64,000 nucleotides of DNA from Eucommia ulmoides. Lineage: Eukaryota > Streptophyta > Magnoliopsida > Garryales > Eucommiaceae. The DNA lies in assembly GCA_016647705.1 (NCBI GenBank), contig CM028327.1:41069017-41133016 (forward strand). The letters run 5' to 3'. Under the pieces are notes generated by a model, which was given only the letters and a program-made list of their open reading frames with translations, had not been told where the DNA came from and searched no databases. The translations under genes were made by a program, and so were the position numbers. Below are positions 36,067 through 48,451 of this stretch, piece after piece (the first letter of the stretch is position 1; each line of letters opens with the position of its first letter).

Positions 36067-37589
36067 TAATAGATTCCTTTATTTTTCATGAATGAAAAGG
36101 GAAAGATCTTGAGGAATTACTATGGGTTTCTTTCTCTCCATTATTTGTTTATTCATTTTCCCTTCATAGTCGTGCGTTTGGCTGCTAACTATTAGGGAAG
36201 AGAGATTGCATTTCTTAGGGTTTTCGGCCATCACCAAACCACTCTTTATAATAAATTTTTGAGAAATCCAATAATTATGTCTGAAGTCTAAAGTCATTGC
36301 ACTATATAAAACCGTTGTATGTTACATGAAAACTTTGCAGTGATTTTCATGCAATGTAGTGAATGTGATCTCATGGAAAAATTATTGGAAAGGCATGGAC
36401 TGTATGGACAAAATTTCTAAATTTTTGACTGTTTACCAAGAAACCCTTGATTTAACTTGAAGAATCGAGATACTAATTTACGTTTTGCACTTATTCTTTT
36501 AGGCGATCAAGAAACCCTAGATTTACATGAAAATCACTGTAATATTTTGCATGAAACAATTGTAGTGACTTTGATCTTCTGAAAAACTACTGGAAAGCCT
36601 GGATTGCATGAACAAAAATTTCAAACTTTTTTACTGTTAACCCAGAGACCCTAGATTTAACCAGAAGAATCGCGATACTAATTTACATTATGCACCACTT
36701 CTTGTATGCAATCAAAATACCCTCGATTTACATGAAAATCACTGTAATATTTTGCATAAAACATTTACAGTGACTTTGATCTTCTGAAAAACTACTGGAA
36801 AGCCTAGATTGCATGAACAAAAATTTCAAGTTTTTTGGTTGTCCACCAAGAAACCCTAGATTTAACTAGAAGAATCGCGATACTAATTTACGTTATGCAC
36901 TTCTTCTTTTAGGCGTTCAAGATACCCTAGATTTACATGAAAGTCATTGTAATATTTTGCATGAAACATTTGCAATGACTTTGATCTTCTGGAAGACTAC
37001 TGGAAAGCCTAGATTGCATGAACAAAAATTTCAAGTTTTTTGACTGTTCATCAAGAAACCTTAGATTTAACCAGAAGTATCGAGATATTAACATACGTTA
37101 TGCGCTTCTCCTTTTAAGCGATCAAAATGTCAAGCAAAATAATTTACCCTACATTATTGGAATTTGAATAAAAAACGAACCCTTGTAGTTTCAATTCCTA
37201 GATTTCAATTTTGTGATACCAAACACTCCCTTAATGATCATTACATTGTTTACGCTTTTAAAATTTGTAGATGAGCATGAGGAAATGGAGAAATCAAGAA
37301 GACAGTATTCATCCATTCTTTATCCTCGGCGATCTATGGGAATCGTTCAAAGAATGGAGTGCTTATGGAGCCGGCGTACCTTTGGTCTTGAATGCTTGCG
37401 ATTCCGTTGTTCAATACTATGTGCCCTATTTGTCTGGAATTCAACTATATGTTGATCCATCAAAGCCTCCCGTGAGGCTGAGGTGAGTTCTTTAAATGTT
37501 CTATATATGAATTGGTTTTATGGGGTTGTTTGGTTTAGAATTTGAAAATAATTTTCAAAATTTTGTGAAGGGGTGTTTGGTTTGGGTTC

Positions 37590-37623
<34 letters not shown>

Positions 37624-37821
37624 GTAGAATTACTAGAATCTTTAACCAAACAGCCCCTATATGTTCATAAAAGAGGGATATTGATCTCTAACTATGTTGT
37701 AATTGCATACCCTTTTTCTATTAATTTTTAATAAAAATAAAAATTCTTCTCTTCTTCTTATTATTAATTCATGCTCGAGTTGTTAACCCAATTTTTTTTT
37801 TAAAGTGATTTGATTGCATAC

Positions 37822-37854
<33 letters not shown>

Positions 37855-39401
37855 AGGCGTCCTGGTGAAGAGACTGATTCCGATTCATCGAGGGAGAGCA
37901 GTAGTGATGGGAGCGGTGAATGTAGATTCAATAGACTTGTAGTGGGTGATGAAAGTGAGATTAGCAACCCTCCCGGGCAGCTTATATTTGAATATTTGGA
38001 GCAGGCTCCGCCTTACAGTCGCGAACCTTTGGCTGACAAGGCAAGTAAATTTATTCGTTAAGGCCAGGTCTGGTTGTTTAAAAAATCATCAATATCTACA
38101 ACGAAACGGGACAACCAAACAGGACTTAATAAATTTTTTTTCCCAGATTTCAGCGCTTGTTTCTCGATTTCCAGAACTGAGAACGTATAGGAGCTGTGAT
38201 TTAGCACCGGCGAGTTGGGTTTCTGTGGCTTGGTAAGCTCTCTTTCATCTCATTATAACTTATTTTATAATCCTTATATATATATATTATTATAAGATTG
38301 AAGCTGAAAACAAAATTGTGGTCTTTTGATGAAGGTATCCCATCTATAGAATACCCACCGGTCCAACTCTCCAGAATCTTGATGCCTGCTTCTTAACATT
38401 TCATTCTCTCTCGACACCCTTCAAAGGTACTCTCTCTCTCTCTCTCTATACATATACATATATGTATGTGTGTGTGTGTATACATACACATACATACCTG
38501 AACATGCCATGAACACTAGTGTGTGTCTGCATATATATAGTCCTTGAAATAACTCACTTGTAATTTTTTACGCCTGTTTGTTTTCTCTTTATATTTTAGT
38601 CATTCATATAATTTTTTTTAGTATTTTGGTTAATATCAACTAGATTGAATCCATATGGTAAACATCAACTAGATGTTGAATTTGTATTTGATATCATAGT
38701 TAAATTCAACTACAATTTCATGAGTTGCTCAGAAAGGCCAAAAAAATTAAATTAAATGTATATATAGGATGATTTTGGATTCAACACAGACGGAAGCAGT
38801 GTTTGGACACAACTTTATTTTTAGTATTTCAGTTAATATCAACTATATTGAATTCATCTAGTTGATATCAACTGGTTTTGAATTTGTATTTGGTATCATA
38901 GCTGAATTAAACTTAAAATGTTCATAATTTGGTTTAAAAGCCAAAAAAATAAAAATAAAATAAAATGCATATATTGGATGATTATGGATTCAATGATTGA
39001 CACAAGCGGGCACAACTTTATTTTTAGTATTTCGGTTATAATGGCAACTACATTGAATTCATCTAACTGGTATGAACTAGACGTTGAATTTGTATTTGAT
39101 ATCATAGTTAAATTCAATTAAAATGTTCATAAGTTGCTCTAATGTTGAGACAGACGGGGGCAGTGTTTCGACACAACTTAATGGTTCAGCGGCTGCCGGT
39201 GAGATGTCGTTGAAGCTTTCATTACCTATTTTCGGGCTTGCTTCATACAAATTCAAAGCGTCGGTTTGGAATCCAAACGGAGCCTTGGAGTCTCAAAAGG
39301 TCAATTCTCTACTGCGAGCCGCCGACAATTGGATCCAGCTCTTGCGAGTCAATCATCCCGACTACAGGTTCTTTTCTTCTCACACCACCCATTGGCGATG
39401 A
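35472..39401 (+). CDS. DUF789 family protein, six exons
   Basis: Exons 35,472-35,792, 37,271-37,482, 37,857-38,040, 38,147-38,232, 38,335-38,426 and 39,154-39,401 sum to 1,143 nt, giving 380 residues plus stop. The N-terminal 80 residues are low complexity (basic, poly-Gln, Ser-rich). The conserved domain starts near [19 protein letters not shown] and continues with [35 protein letters not shown], an acidic Ser-rich loop, [37 protein letters not shown] and [19 protein letters not shown]. These are the hallmark blocks of plant DUF789, whose function is unknown; no catalytic motif or transmembrane segment is evident. The start is the first ATG in frame (a TTG two codons upstream is not needed). 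Intron 3 has a GC donor (AAG|GCAAGT). Introns 1 and 5 hold tandem repeats and intron 2 a MITE. No frame damage, so probably functional. Confidence 0.93.
36320..37130 (+). repeat. 205-bp tandem repeat, four units, in DUF789 intron 1
   Basis: The motif TACATGAAAATCACTGTAAT recurs at about 205-bp spacing (36,325, 36,527, 36,732, 36,937 with substitutions). Each unit includes CTTTGATCTTCTG and CAAGAAACCCTAGATTTAAC. An AATAAT microsatellite precedes the array (36,039-36,066). Confidence 0.88.
37519..37661. mobile_element. MITE in DUF789 intron 2
   Basis: Imperfect terminal inverted repeats TGGGGTTGTTTGGTTTA and TTAACCAAACAGCCCCTA enclose about 140 bp with a long T-tract. This GGGGCTGTTTGGTT-type terminus is typical of plant hAT or Harbinger-derived MITEs; the superfamily was not resolved. 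Confidence 0.7.
38600..39153 (+). repeat. tandem copies of an acceptor region in DUF789 intron 5
   Basis: Three units with GTATTTYGGTTA-like starts at 38,621, 38,824 and 39,028, each with TTTGTATTTGATATCATAG. The units end in exon-6-like text: ACAG|ACGGAAGCAGTGTTTG at 38,790 (decoy), a shortened CAAGCGGGCACAACTT near 39,003, and the true exon at 39,154. Splicing to the first decoy would reach an in-frame stop after 11 codons. Confidence 0.85.
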
Positions 39402-39652
39402 ATCTCTCTCTACCCCCCCTCTCTCTATACTCTCTCTCTAGATGATGATGATGAAGAAGAATTGTTGGTACTTGTTTGTATATGTCTCTCTCTTGCCTCT
39501 AGGATGCTAATTCTAGTGTAATACAACTTTTGAATAGTTTTGGGGGTGGGTAATATTGTCTTTTCACTCCCTTCGTAAATAGTTTGCTTTGATGGAGTAA
39601 AAAGAAACATAGGATTTCTATGGTTGTGTAATTGTTTGACAATTTGTGATTA
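39402..39652 (+). other. 3' UTR of the DUF789 gene (probable)
   Basis: T/A-rich sequence with TCTCTCTAGATGATGATGATG and several TGTATATG/TTGTAATT-like elements. No perfect AATAAA was seen. The end is not defined. Confidence 0.4.
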
Positions 39653-42600
39653 AAAAACTTTTGAGAAAATTCAAACCCAATGGGGAAGTTTTCTTGTCAA
39701 GGAGTTGTTTGGCATGTTAGGACATGGATAAAACGGGGGTAAAAAAGTAGAAAATTTAGATTGTTTTGCACTTTGCAAGCTTTTGTCCTTTCAATTTGAA
39801 CATATTATATCCTGAAGTATCTACATCGTATCAAGTCAGTCCAAATCGATTGTAAAGATGATGTTAGACATTATAAAGGAAAAATGACTTAATCATAGAT
39901 GGATTGTATGTACAACTAACCAAGTTTAGGGTGAAATGGTAAGATGAACATATGCGAAGTAAGGTTAATGGCGATAGGGTGTTACAACTTAAAGAAATTG
40001 ATAATGTATGGAACCTTGCCGCCAATAATCATGCTAATTCGAGATTTTATTAACCATTGTTGTACAATTTGGATTAATAAATCAAGCGGATTTATGTATT
40101 AATTTGAATGCCAACATTGTAAATGATATTTACATAGATCAACTAGAGGGGCCTAAACATGCTCCTGCTTATTGGGGTTCAACGTAGTTTGTGAGGTGGG
40201 TATGGAAAACAACTTTCTATTGATGCATTTTAGTTAGCTCAAGAAGGAGAAAACAACAATGCTCGGAGAAGCGCCACCGTGGAAACCCCTACCACTTTGC
40301 TTAATGAGTCTCACGTGTATCACTCACACTTTCCAAACGCATCATACGACTATCTGTTGTACTACGGTTTCCTCTTTTCTTTCTTACCCTGAGTTTTGTA
40401 ATGGTTGACGAAAGTTAAGAAGTTTGCAAATTGCAAATGTTCATTTATGGACGATGGAACAGGACAGTCAAAGCAATTATTAACCATGTTAAAAACGGTG
40501 AATGATCTAAATTAAGAGGATGATAAGTAGAGACTTCAAATTTATATACAACAATGTAACATTGGAACATTATCTTTTGCTATGGTATAATTTTCAACAA
40601 AGATTCTCCATTAGAATTTAGGAAGGGACTTTCTTAATATCAGATATAAAGATCTTTAGATATAGATCGAGAATGATGCTTTGATCTCCAAATCTCACTC
40701 CGTATATATGTGTGTGTGTGCACGCGCGCGTATGTATATATGCGTATGTATGTATGTGCGTGTATTTTTTTTTTTTTTTGTTTATTTATTCTTCTCCTCC
40801 TCCTCTTTTTCTTTTTTTGTTTATTTTTTTTTTACTTTTTTTGATCTCATCTGGCCGCCGCCTAAAAAACGCGCTTGATGTGGTGGGGCCATGAAAAGAT
40901 GGGCGCACGTACGTACAAGATTGGGGCCCATTTATAAGTGGTGGGAGGGTGGCGCGTGGGGCGGCCCAGGCCCATTACGCGTCGCTCCACTTTCTCCTTA
41001 ATACATTGGACCCTCCATCCCCACCAACACGTATTTGCTGGGGCCCACAAAAATGAAAAAGACATGCACACGTGTCAGTCTCGTAGGAACTCTCTAAGGC
41101 TCTAACTACGTAGTTGTCCAACACGTTTATTTATTCATTTATTTATTTCAGCCTCTTGTGCTGCCGTTGGAAGATGCTGACGTGTGTCGTTTTTGGAAAG
41201 TGGGTCCCACGTCCATACCTTTTCTCAATTATTTATTCACTTTATTTAGAGATATAGTATAAAAACAGACATTATTTGATGGAATTGGCCCAAACGGAAG
41301 GGACTTAGATTTCTTAAGCAACATTTCGAGGGATCAAACCTTAGGGGATTGTGAATGAAAAGTGCTGGAAGAGGTGTCCCACTTTTGACACTTAACAGTA
41401 CCTCAAGGGATTAGTATCTGCTAACTGTGATATAGGGATACCTTGGAAAACCAAATTTTCTTTTTTTTAGCATTATATGATTTTATTTTATTTTTTAAAA
41501 ATAATGGATAATCGGTGAATAGTATAATTATCAATTTATTATTTATCTTATTTTAATTTAAAGTTGATTATAAATTCTTTAATGATGTCTTGAATTGTGT
41601 GTTTAGTTCCATAGTTACTGCTCCTTTTTTTATCGTCAATCAAATGTTTCCAATTAAAGTATGTATCATTAATTGTTACCCGTCGTCCGTTGTCAGACCT
41701 CAGGTCTCCCAATCGTTCGAGTCCAGCCATTGACTTACATATAACTATTTTTTAATATATTTTTTTAGTTACATTCATCTAATAATTACATTTATGTAAT
41801 AATTATACAAGTAATGAGTTTTTTGGTATATTGATTGGAGAATTTTAAATATAGTAAATCGATGTGTGGAAATAGCTGATTATAAGAGTGTTGATAGCAT
41901 TACCCTATGTAAGTTCAACGATTAATTTTAAAGTTTTGTTTTTTGTTATGGGCTCCAAAATTTGGTGCCTAATGTGAGTCCAGTCTAACGAATTATCAAG
42001 TTAGTCTGATAATCTATGCCTATATATATATTCTGTATAAATGACACAAATTCTTGTATTGTTTTTAATAATAGCCAATCGCGAGATTTGAACAATGTGA
42101 GAAAACATTTAACAATTTTATATTATCGATTGATTTCGTTTATAAATTTTGATCAACTTTTTGTGATTTTTTTGTGAGTTGCGGATGATTTTTTTTTTTT
42201 TATATATATGTATATAATTAGATTAAAAAATAAGGATATTTTTGTCCAAAATAAATTTGAACCTTATAAAAGGATAAAAAAAATTGAAACCTTATAGACT
42301 AAATTTTCTAAATGATTGACTATTGAGCGAAAATCCCATAATTTAAAAATTAAGTTTCAATTAATTTTATAATATCAAAATTATATTACTAAAATAGAAT
42401 ATTTAATCATAATTAACTAATAACTTAAATTTTTATCTTAATTTCTATTTAAAAGTCAAGTGTAAAATAAATAAGAAGATGCAAAATTGATTCACATTAT
42501 CTTGTCTAGTTGTTTATTTAATTAAAAAAAAAAAATACTAATATATGGATATTTTAATTTAAGGAATTTTGTTAAAAAATTCATGAAATTAAAATTTTAG

Positions 42601-44049
42601 CACATTTATTTTACGCAGTCAAATTTTTAAAAGTTTAAAGTTATTGTAATATATAAAAATTATTTCCATGTAAAAAATAATACTAATTTTAAGGGGTATA
42701 GTGACTTTAAAATTTTTAACAATAATTTTTTACTTCTGAAAAAATTATCGTAACATATTAACTATACGGGGTGAAATTTTAATTTCGTAAGTTGTTTGGT
42801 GAACAAAATTGTTTTATTTATCTAAAATACATAAATAATAAAGAAATTATATAATAATATATAAAAATATATTAATTGATTTAATGTATTTCATAGGTGT
42901 ACCAAATCAACTCAACTGACATTTGATGGAAAATATATAATTTTTTTAATAATTAATGTTTGTAAAAGCAAAGAAAAAAGATATATTTTTAACTCCCATT
43001 TGATGCCACGCGTCATTACCTAGGATTCATAAATCTAATCCAAAAGTATCTGCATAGGCTATTGTACCTAAGGATATAATGGTCAAAAGATTTACAAGAG
43101 AAGGATAATATGGTCCAAAAGGTACTTAAAGTGATTAAAAAAACCCAGATATTAAAATATTATACGCGCGTGAAAACATGCGCGCGGTTAGAGATATTCG
43201 TTTTTCCTTAAAAGCATCTCCGGATAAAGCTAACCCCATTCAACAAAAAGTATATATTTAAATAATTAATGTAATTAATTAATATTTTTGTTAAAAGATG
43301 GAAATAAATATATATATTTTTTAAAAAGGTGGTGATGTCAAATTGAGAAAAATAAAATAAATGTTTTGCACTAAGTTTATCACAATCAGTTCGAATTTGA
43401 TAATAAAATTATATTTAATTGTACAAATTAACTCAATTTTTTTAACTGAATTGTTATGTCTTTATATATATCAATTTTTAGATTAATACCGTTGAATTAT
43501 CAATAAAATAAATAAAAACCGATCGTGAAAATTATGATTATTTTTTTTTTTTTTTTAATGTCCACAATTTTTCTTCTTCAGTTAATATCAACTAGAATGA
43601 ATATATACCGTTCATGTTAATTAGTATTTAGTATATATTTGATATCATAGTTAATGTTAAGTAAAATATCTGTAAAAAATAAAATTGATAAAAATTATAT
43701 TATTATTTATAAAAAGAATAGTAAAAAAAGTTAATAAAAAAAAAATAGAGAAATATATAATTAGAACCCCTAAAATAATTAAAAATCTAATTAATTAATT
43801 TATCTGAAGTACAACATAAATTTCAGTTTAACTATTATTTCACTTTGGTACATGTAGTTTTAATTTGAACATATAACATCCTAAAGTTTTGTAATCATCC
43901 TATTTCAATCCAAATCAATAGCTCCACTACAAAATGACATAAAAAATCGTCATTTGTTGTGCAACGAACTATTTTTTAGAGGATTTTATGGCATTTATGT
44001 CCTCTTCCTTTGCCCTTCATAAATTTTTCATTAAAAATTATATATATAT
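39653..44049. other. intergenic AT-rich region, no gene recognised
   Basis: Contains MITE-like remnants related to 46,555-46,828 (39,775-39,905 and 43,850-43,960), a TG/CG-alternating microsatellite (40,709-40,768) and a locally GC-rich stretch 40,890-41,230 with GGGCCCA, ACACGTGTC and GTGGGTCCCAC sites that looks like a promoter without a gene. Also a dispersed repeat (41,625-41,790) and (T)n/(TA)n tracts. No frame resembles a protein. Confidence 0.6.
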
Positions 44050-46021
44050 TGATAAGGGTATTTTCGGGCACCATTGAGTCAGCACTTGGGGTAAGACCAC
44101 GTGTACGTCCTCGCAGTGACATGGGCACATTCCAGAATTCACAGCGTCATGCTAGAGCATACGTTGATCACGACTCCTTCCAGGAATTTCTTTTGCACCC
44201 AGGGAGGAGTGGAGTGCCCTGCAAGGACGTGCCACCTTGAGCTCTGCGTCGTGTCCTGGATAGTCAACTTCCGGGACTCAGCCATTCACCTTGATCAGCT
44301 CTTCATTCAAGCTCACTTCTTCTCCAAGACTCTATGGATCTCCACTCTCCTCCACCAACTCACCATTACAAGTTTGACAAAAGTCTGTGGGCTTCGCCAG
44401 ATGGGCCCAAAAGCCCAAACCCAACGATTAACTCCTAAACACTTCGAATTATCGGCTAAGCACATAGTTTTACCTAATTAACCGTATTTAGGCCCGACTA
44501 ATCGTCTTCAACACCTATATATACCAGGGGTTATGCAAGTCCGATGTACACTTTATTATACGCATGCATTGAGTTCACTTGCTTACTTAATGCATTCTTA
44601 TACCTTTTCTCTTTGTGTTCTTATTCTCGCATCGGAGAGGCTTCACTAGAACAAATCCCGATCTGAACCTTCTGTAGGTACACTCTCTGAGGAACAGAAC
44701 TCTGAACACAACACGTCAGTTCTCCCAAGACCCAATACGACTCACTTAAAGAATTTTCAATCGTCGACTTCATTTCAGCGAGAAGACCCACCTGTCATCC
44801 GACTGGACCATACTCGAGGTGTGAACCATTTTTATACACCAACAATTAGGCGTCATCTGTGGGAAGTCTCAGGCCAACAAAGTTAGCCCTTAGGTCAGGA
44901 GCGGGGCTAGCCCTAATCGGGCCAACGCATCAGGCTTGGCGATAGGCGATTCACCTCTTAGTCGGTTGGCAGAGTTGTCGGGCGCCCTCAGAGGTTGGCT
45001 CGACTCGACCCCTTGTGTTCTCGTCACGCACTCCCCTCCAGGATATGATTTTATTTTCTCCACGGTGAAGGTCAGTCTGCGCTCAAGGTTGCTCACGATA
45101 AACGAGTGCTGCCCTAAAAATCGAATAAATTCGGGTTGCCCTGCCGTGCTACCTGACCTTGGACCCCGGCCATATGGGAGCCTATTTCAAATTAGCTCAT
45201 CAGAAAAGGTTAACCGTGGGAAAAGTGCCATCCTGAAAATCAAAGAAATTTGAGGTTGCCTTACCGTGCTACATGACCCCGGACCTCGGCCGTATGGAAG
45301 ACTATTTCAAATTAGCTCCTAAAAAAAAGCTAACTCTTGGAAAAATGTTGACCAGGGGTATTTCTCGTGTTGCAAGGTCTCTAGGACGCCTGTTCCAGCC
45401 GAAAATTGATACGCTGACCGTTTCTCTTTACTTAACTCACAGGGCTGGGGGGCCCAATTGATGAAGGTATTTTTTAGCACCACTGAGTCAGCATCTGGAG
45501 TACAATTACGTGTCCGTCCATGTAGTGACATGGACACATTTCGAAATTCGCAATGCTACACTATAGTAAACGCCGACCACTTCTCTTCCCTATAATCTCC
45601 TTTGTACCCAAGGTGGAGCGCAATGCCCTACAGAGACGTGCCACCTTGAGTTCTGCACTGTGCCCTGGATAGTCAACTTCAGAGACTCAGTCGTTTACCT
45701 CTATCACCTGTATATACTAAGGGCTATGCAAGCCTGATGTATGCTTTATTACGTGCATGCTTTGAATTCACTTGCTTACTTAACGCATTTTTATACATTT
45801 TCTCTCTGAGTTCTTATTTTCGCACCGAAGGGGTTTCACCAGGACAAACCCCGGTTTGAGCCTTCTGTAGATACACTCCTTGAGGAGCAGGTCTCTAGAC
45901 ACAATAGATCAATACAGCTCACCTGAAGAATTTTCAACCGCTAAGTCAATTTTAGTAAGAGAATTTACCTGTTATCCGACTACACCATACTCAAGGTGCG
46001 TACCATTTTTATACACCAACA
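44050..46021 (+). mobile_element. small non-autonomous LTR retrotransposon (LARD/TRIM-like)
   Basis: LTR 1 is 44,050-44,844 and LTR 2 is 45,459-46,021. Both start TGATRARGGTATTTT, share GAGTCAGCA, GACGTGCCACCTTGAG and CTTGCTTACTTAA, and end TTTTTATACACCAACA. The internal 614 bp begin ATTAGGCGTCATCTGTGGG, a GGCGCCATCTGTGGGAA-type PBS region, and end with a polypurine tract AGGGCTGGGGGGCCCA (45,441-45,456). The interior is two 117-bp repeats and no gag or pol. LTR 2 is shorter by internal deletion. Flanks TATAT and TAGAC do not give a clean TSD. Confidence 0.82.
45130..45360 (+). repeat. 117-bp direct repeat in the internal region of the small LTR element
   Basis: Two units share GGTTGCC, CCGTGCTAC, TGACC, CTCGGCC/CCCGGCC, TATGG and CTATTTCAAATTAGCTC. 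Spacing is about 117-120 bp. No protein motif. Confidence 0.75.
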
Positions 46022-46030
46022 TAGACATAC

Positions 46031-46065
<35 letters not shown>

Positions 46066-46072
46066 GGCAGGT
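46022..46072. repeat. (ACAT)n/(TA)n microsatellite
   Basis: Several ACAT units followed by about ten TA units directly at the right end of LTR 2; it may have blurred the TSD. Confidence 0.9.
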
Positions 46073-46554
46073 AAACTAAAAGGGGAAAAAGGAATAGACT
46101 AAAAATGCCTATAAAACCTTTTAAAAATAGTCACGTGTGATATGTGACTATTTTTTGTCCAAACTTGTAATGGGAATAATGATTTGGACTATAATGAGAT
46201 GATTAGAAAATTTTAAGGTGTTATATGTTCTAATTGAAACTATGAGGACCAAATTGATTTTTTGGTCAAATTTAAGGGGTACAAAGTGTCAAAAAACCTT
46301 GGAATCCATACCAATCCAACCATAGCCTCACTTCTAGAAGGGAAAAAAATAACAAAAATACGAATTATATCATGTGATTAACACCTATTTTTTGAAGATT
46401 AATTGAGTTTAAGAAAGATATTGACAGTTGGGAAAATAATAATCCTATTTAAATATATTAATATAGGATTATTTATAATAATTTCATGTGTTCCTCAATA
46501 ATTTATAAAATCAAGAAGATATGATTTAGAGCTTTTTCTCACTATGCGCCCATG

Positions 46555-46828
46555 AAATTTTTGAGAAATCCCACTTTAGTCTTTATCCTTTCAATTTGTA
46601 CACATCAAATCCTGAATTATCCAAATCTTATTAAGTCAGTTCTTCCATTATTTTTTATGACGAAATTCACCTATATGGATGATTCCGTGTTTGACATATG
46701 ACTGATTTTCATTATAAAAAATGACGGAATTATTGATTTGAATTGATTTGGTACAATTTAGATACTTTAAGATTTTATGTTTTCAATTTAAAAATACAGA
46801 GACTATAGTGAAATTTCTCAGAAACTTT
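46555..46828. mobile_element. MITE with about 33-bp terminal inverted repeats
   Basis: The left end AAATTTTTGAGAAATCCCAC pairs with the reverse complement of the right end, AAAGTTTCTGAGAAATTTCAC, and both continue with TWTAGTCTYTRT. The centre carries a second inverted pair around ATTTTTTATGACGAAATTC and ATAAAAAATGACGGAATTA. Diverged relatives lie at 39,775 and 43,850. Confidence 0.75.
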
Positions 46829-48240
46829 AGTGGTGTAACGTACAAAAACCTCTCTGATTTAATTATTGGAGAATATAGGGTGAAAAAAAAAGTTAATTTC
46901 TCGAATGAAAATTAATTCTAATAAACATTTTAAAAGAATAATTACAACCAAACAAACCTCTCTATTTTTAATTGTATTTATTTTTCACCTCTTATTAATT
47001 TATTTTTAGTTATTATTGTCATTTTAATTAATATTAATTATGATATTAAAATTTAATACAATATTATACTAGCGATTCTATCTCTGTTAAATCTGCAATA
47101 TCGATTTTTAAATTTATAAAATATAATAAAAAGATTACATTAAATCAAAGGATATGAAATATAATTTAAATTGGAGTGTGGGTAGACATTTTAGGAGTGT
47201 TTATAGGATTTTTTTTATTTTTATTTTTTAAAATGCTTAAAAAAAAGAAAAAGAAAAAGAAAAAACTCTATTATGTGCTGGCTGTCGTGGGGTTAGTTAA
47301 GGCCTAAGCACATAAATGAGCTGGATCCACACACCACGGAGACTCCCACTTCCGGACAAATTCAAACAACTACCGAAGTGGCCCCTCAACTTCTACTCTT
47401 CGTTCAAATCAGTCTTCTAACTTCTATCCATGTCCATTAAACCCTTTTATTTTTTTCAATATGCATCAATCTATGAATTTTTTATTATTAATTTTAGTTT
47501 CTAAATGATTCCAAATTCCTAGAAAACATATTAGTTTTATGTTAAATTTGAATATGTTGTACTTGCATTCATCTCAAATAAAATAGTTTGATTATATAAG
47601 GGTACCTCAGTATACGACGATTTCTGCCAGTGCAGGGTCTGAGAAAGGTCAAATGTACACAACTTTCATCTTGTATACAGATGAGTTTGTTTTCAAAATT
47701 TGAATCCAAGACCTCCAAGTTATAATGGAACAATCTTACCAAAATAATTTGATAAATCTTCTTTTTTTTTTCCTCTCTAAAATTTAAGTTTATTTAAAAG
47801 AAATTGAACATCGAAAAAAAGAAAGAATTCATAAGTAGTACATTTTTTTTTATTTCACAGTAAGATATGTTTAAGCTAGCTTACGCGACCTAGACTAATT
47901 ACTTCATCGGACGATCTTAAAGGTACACTCCTCTATATCTGCTTGATACATTTAGGATTGAATTCAAGATTTAATTGTTAAAGTGTTCTCTTAGAGAGTC
48001 AAACTCTGGTTGACAAGAAAAGCGTACACCTTACTTTGCCAATCAGAATAACACCTATTGGGTATATAACTAGTATAATTTGATAAATTAAAGGATTTAA
48101 TTATAAAATATTGAAATAAAAGTATTTGTTTCAGACAATGACAAAATTCAAGGGCTTATAAAGCAATAATAAAAAAATATTTAAAATTCAACCCCAGAAA
48201 ATGAACTTCATTGAAGCCTCAATATCTGTCTTCAATCTCA
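46829..48240. other. intergenic region upstream of the response regulator
   Basis: AT-rich, no gene. An A-rich imperfect repeat lies at 47,242-47,266 and a T-tract at 47,761-47,772. A mixed-GC stretch at 47,275-47,345 (TGTCGTGGGG, GGATCCACACACC) has no identified role. Confidence 0.5.
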
Positions 48241-48451
48241 CAGCAGCTTCCCTTTTTCCACTCCTTTGTTCTCTCTCTCTCCTCTGTCTCTCTCTCACTT
48301 AATTCTGTGATATGGGTATTTATCCTTTGATTTTCTCTTGAATTGGGTCTTCGCTTTTCGTTCTTGAGCTTGTAATCTTCAGAGGTTAATCTTTTACATG
48401 TTCATCTCTCTGGGTTTCTTTGCATATACATACATAATTGTATATGATTAG
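48241..48451 (+). promoter_or_regulatory. 5' leader of the response regulator with two uORFs
   Basis: CT-rich tracts (48,270-48,300) suggest the transcribed leader. uORF 1 is 48,312-48,341 (MGIYPLIFS, stop). uORF 2 is 48,398-48,451 (17 codons, MFISLGFFAYTYIIVYD), and its TAG stop directly abuts the main ATG. The transcription start and any leader intron are not determined. Confidence 0.5.
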
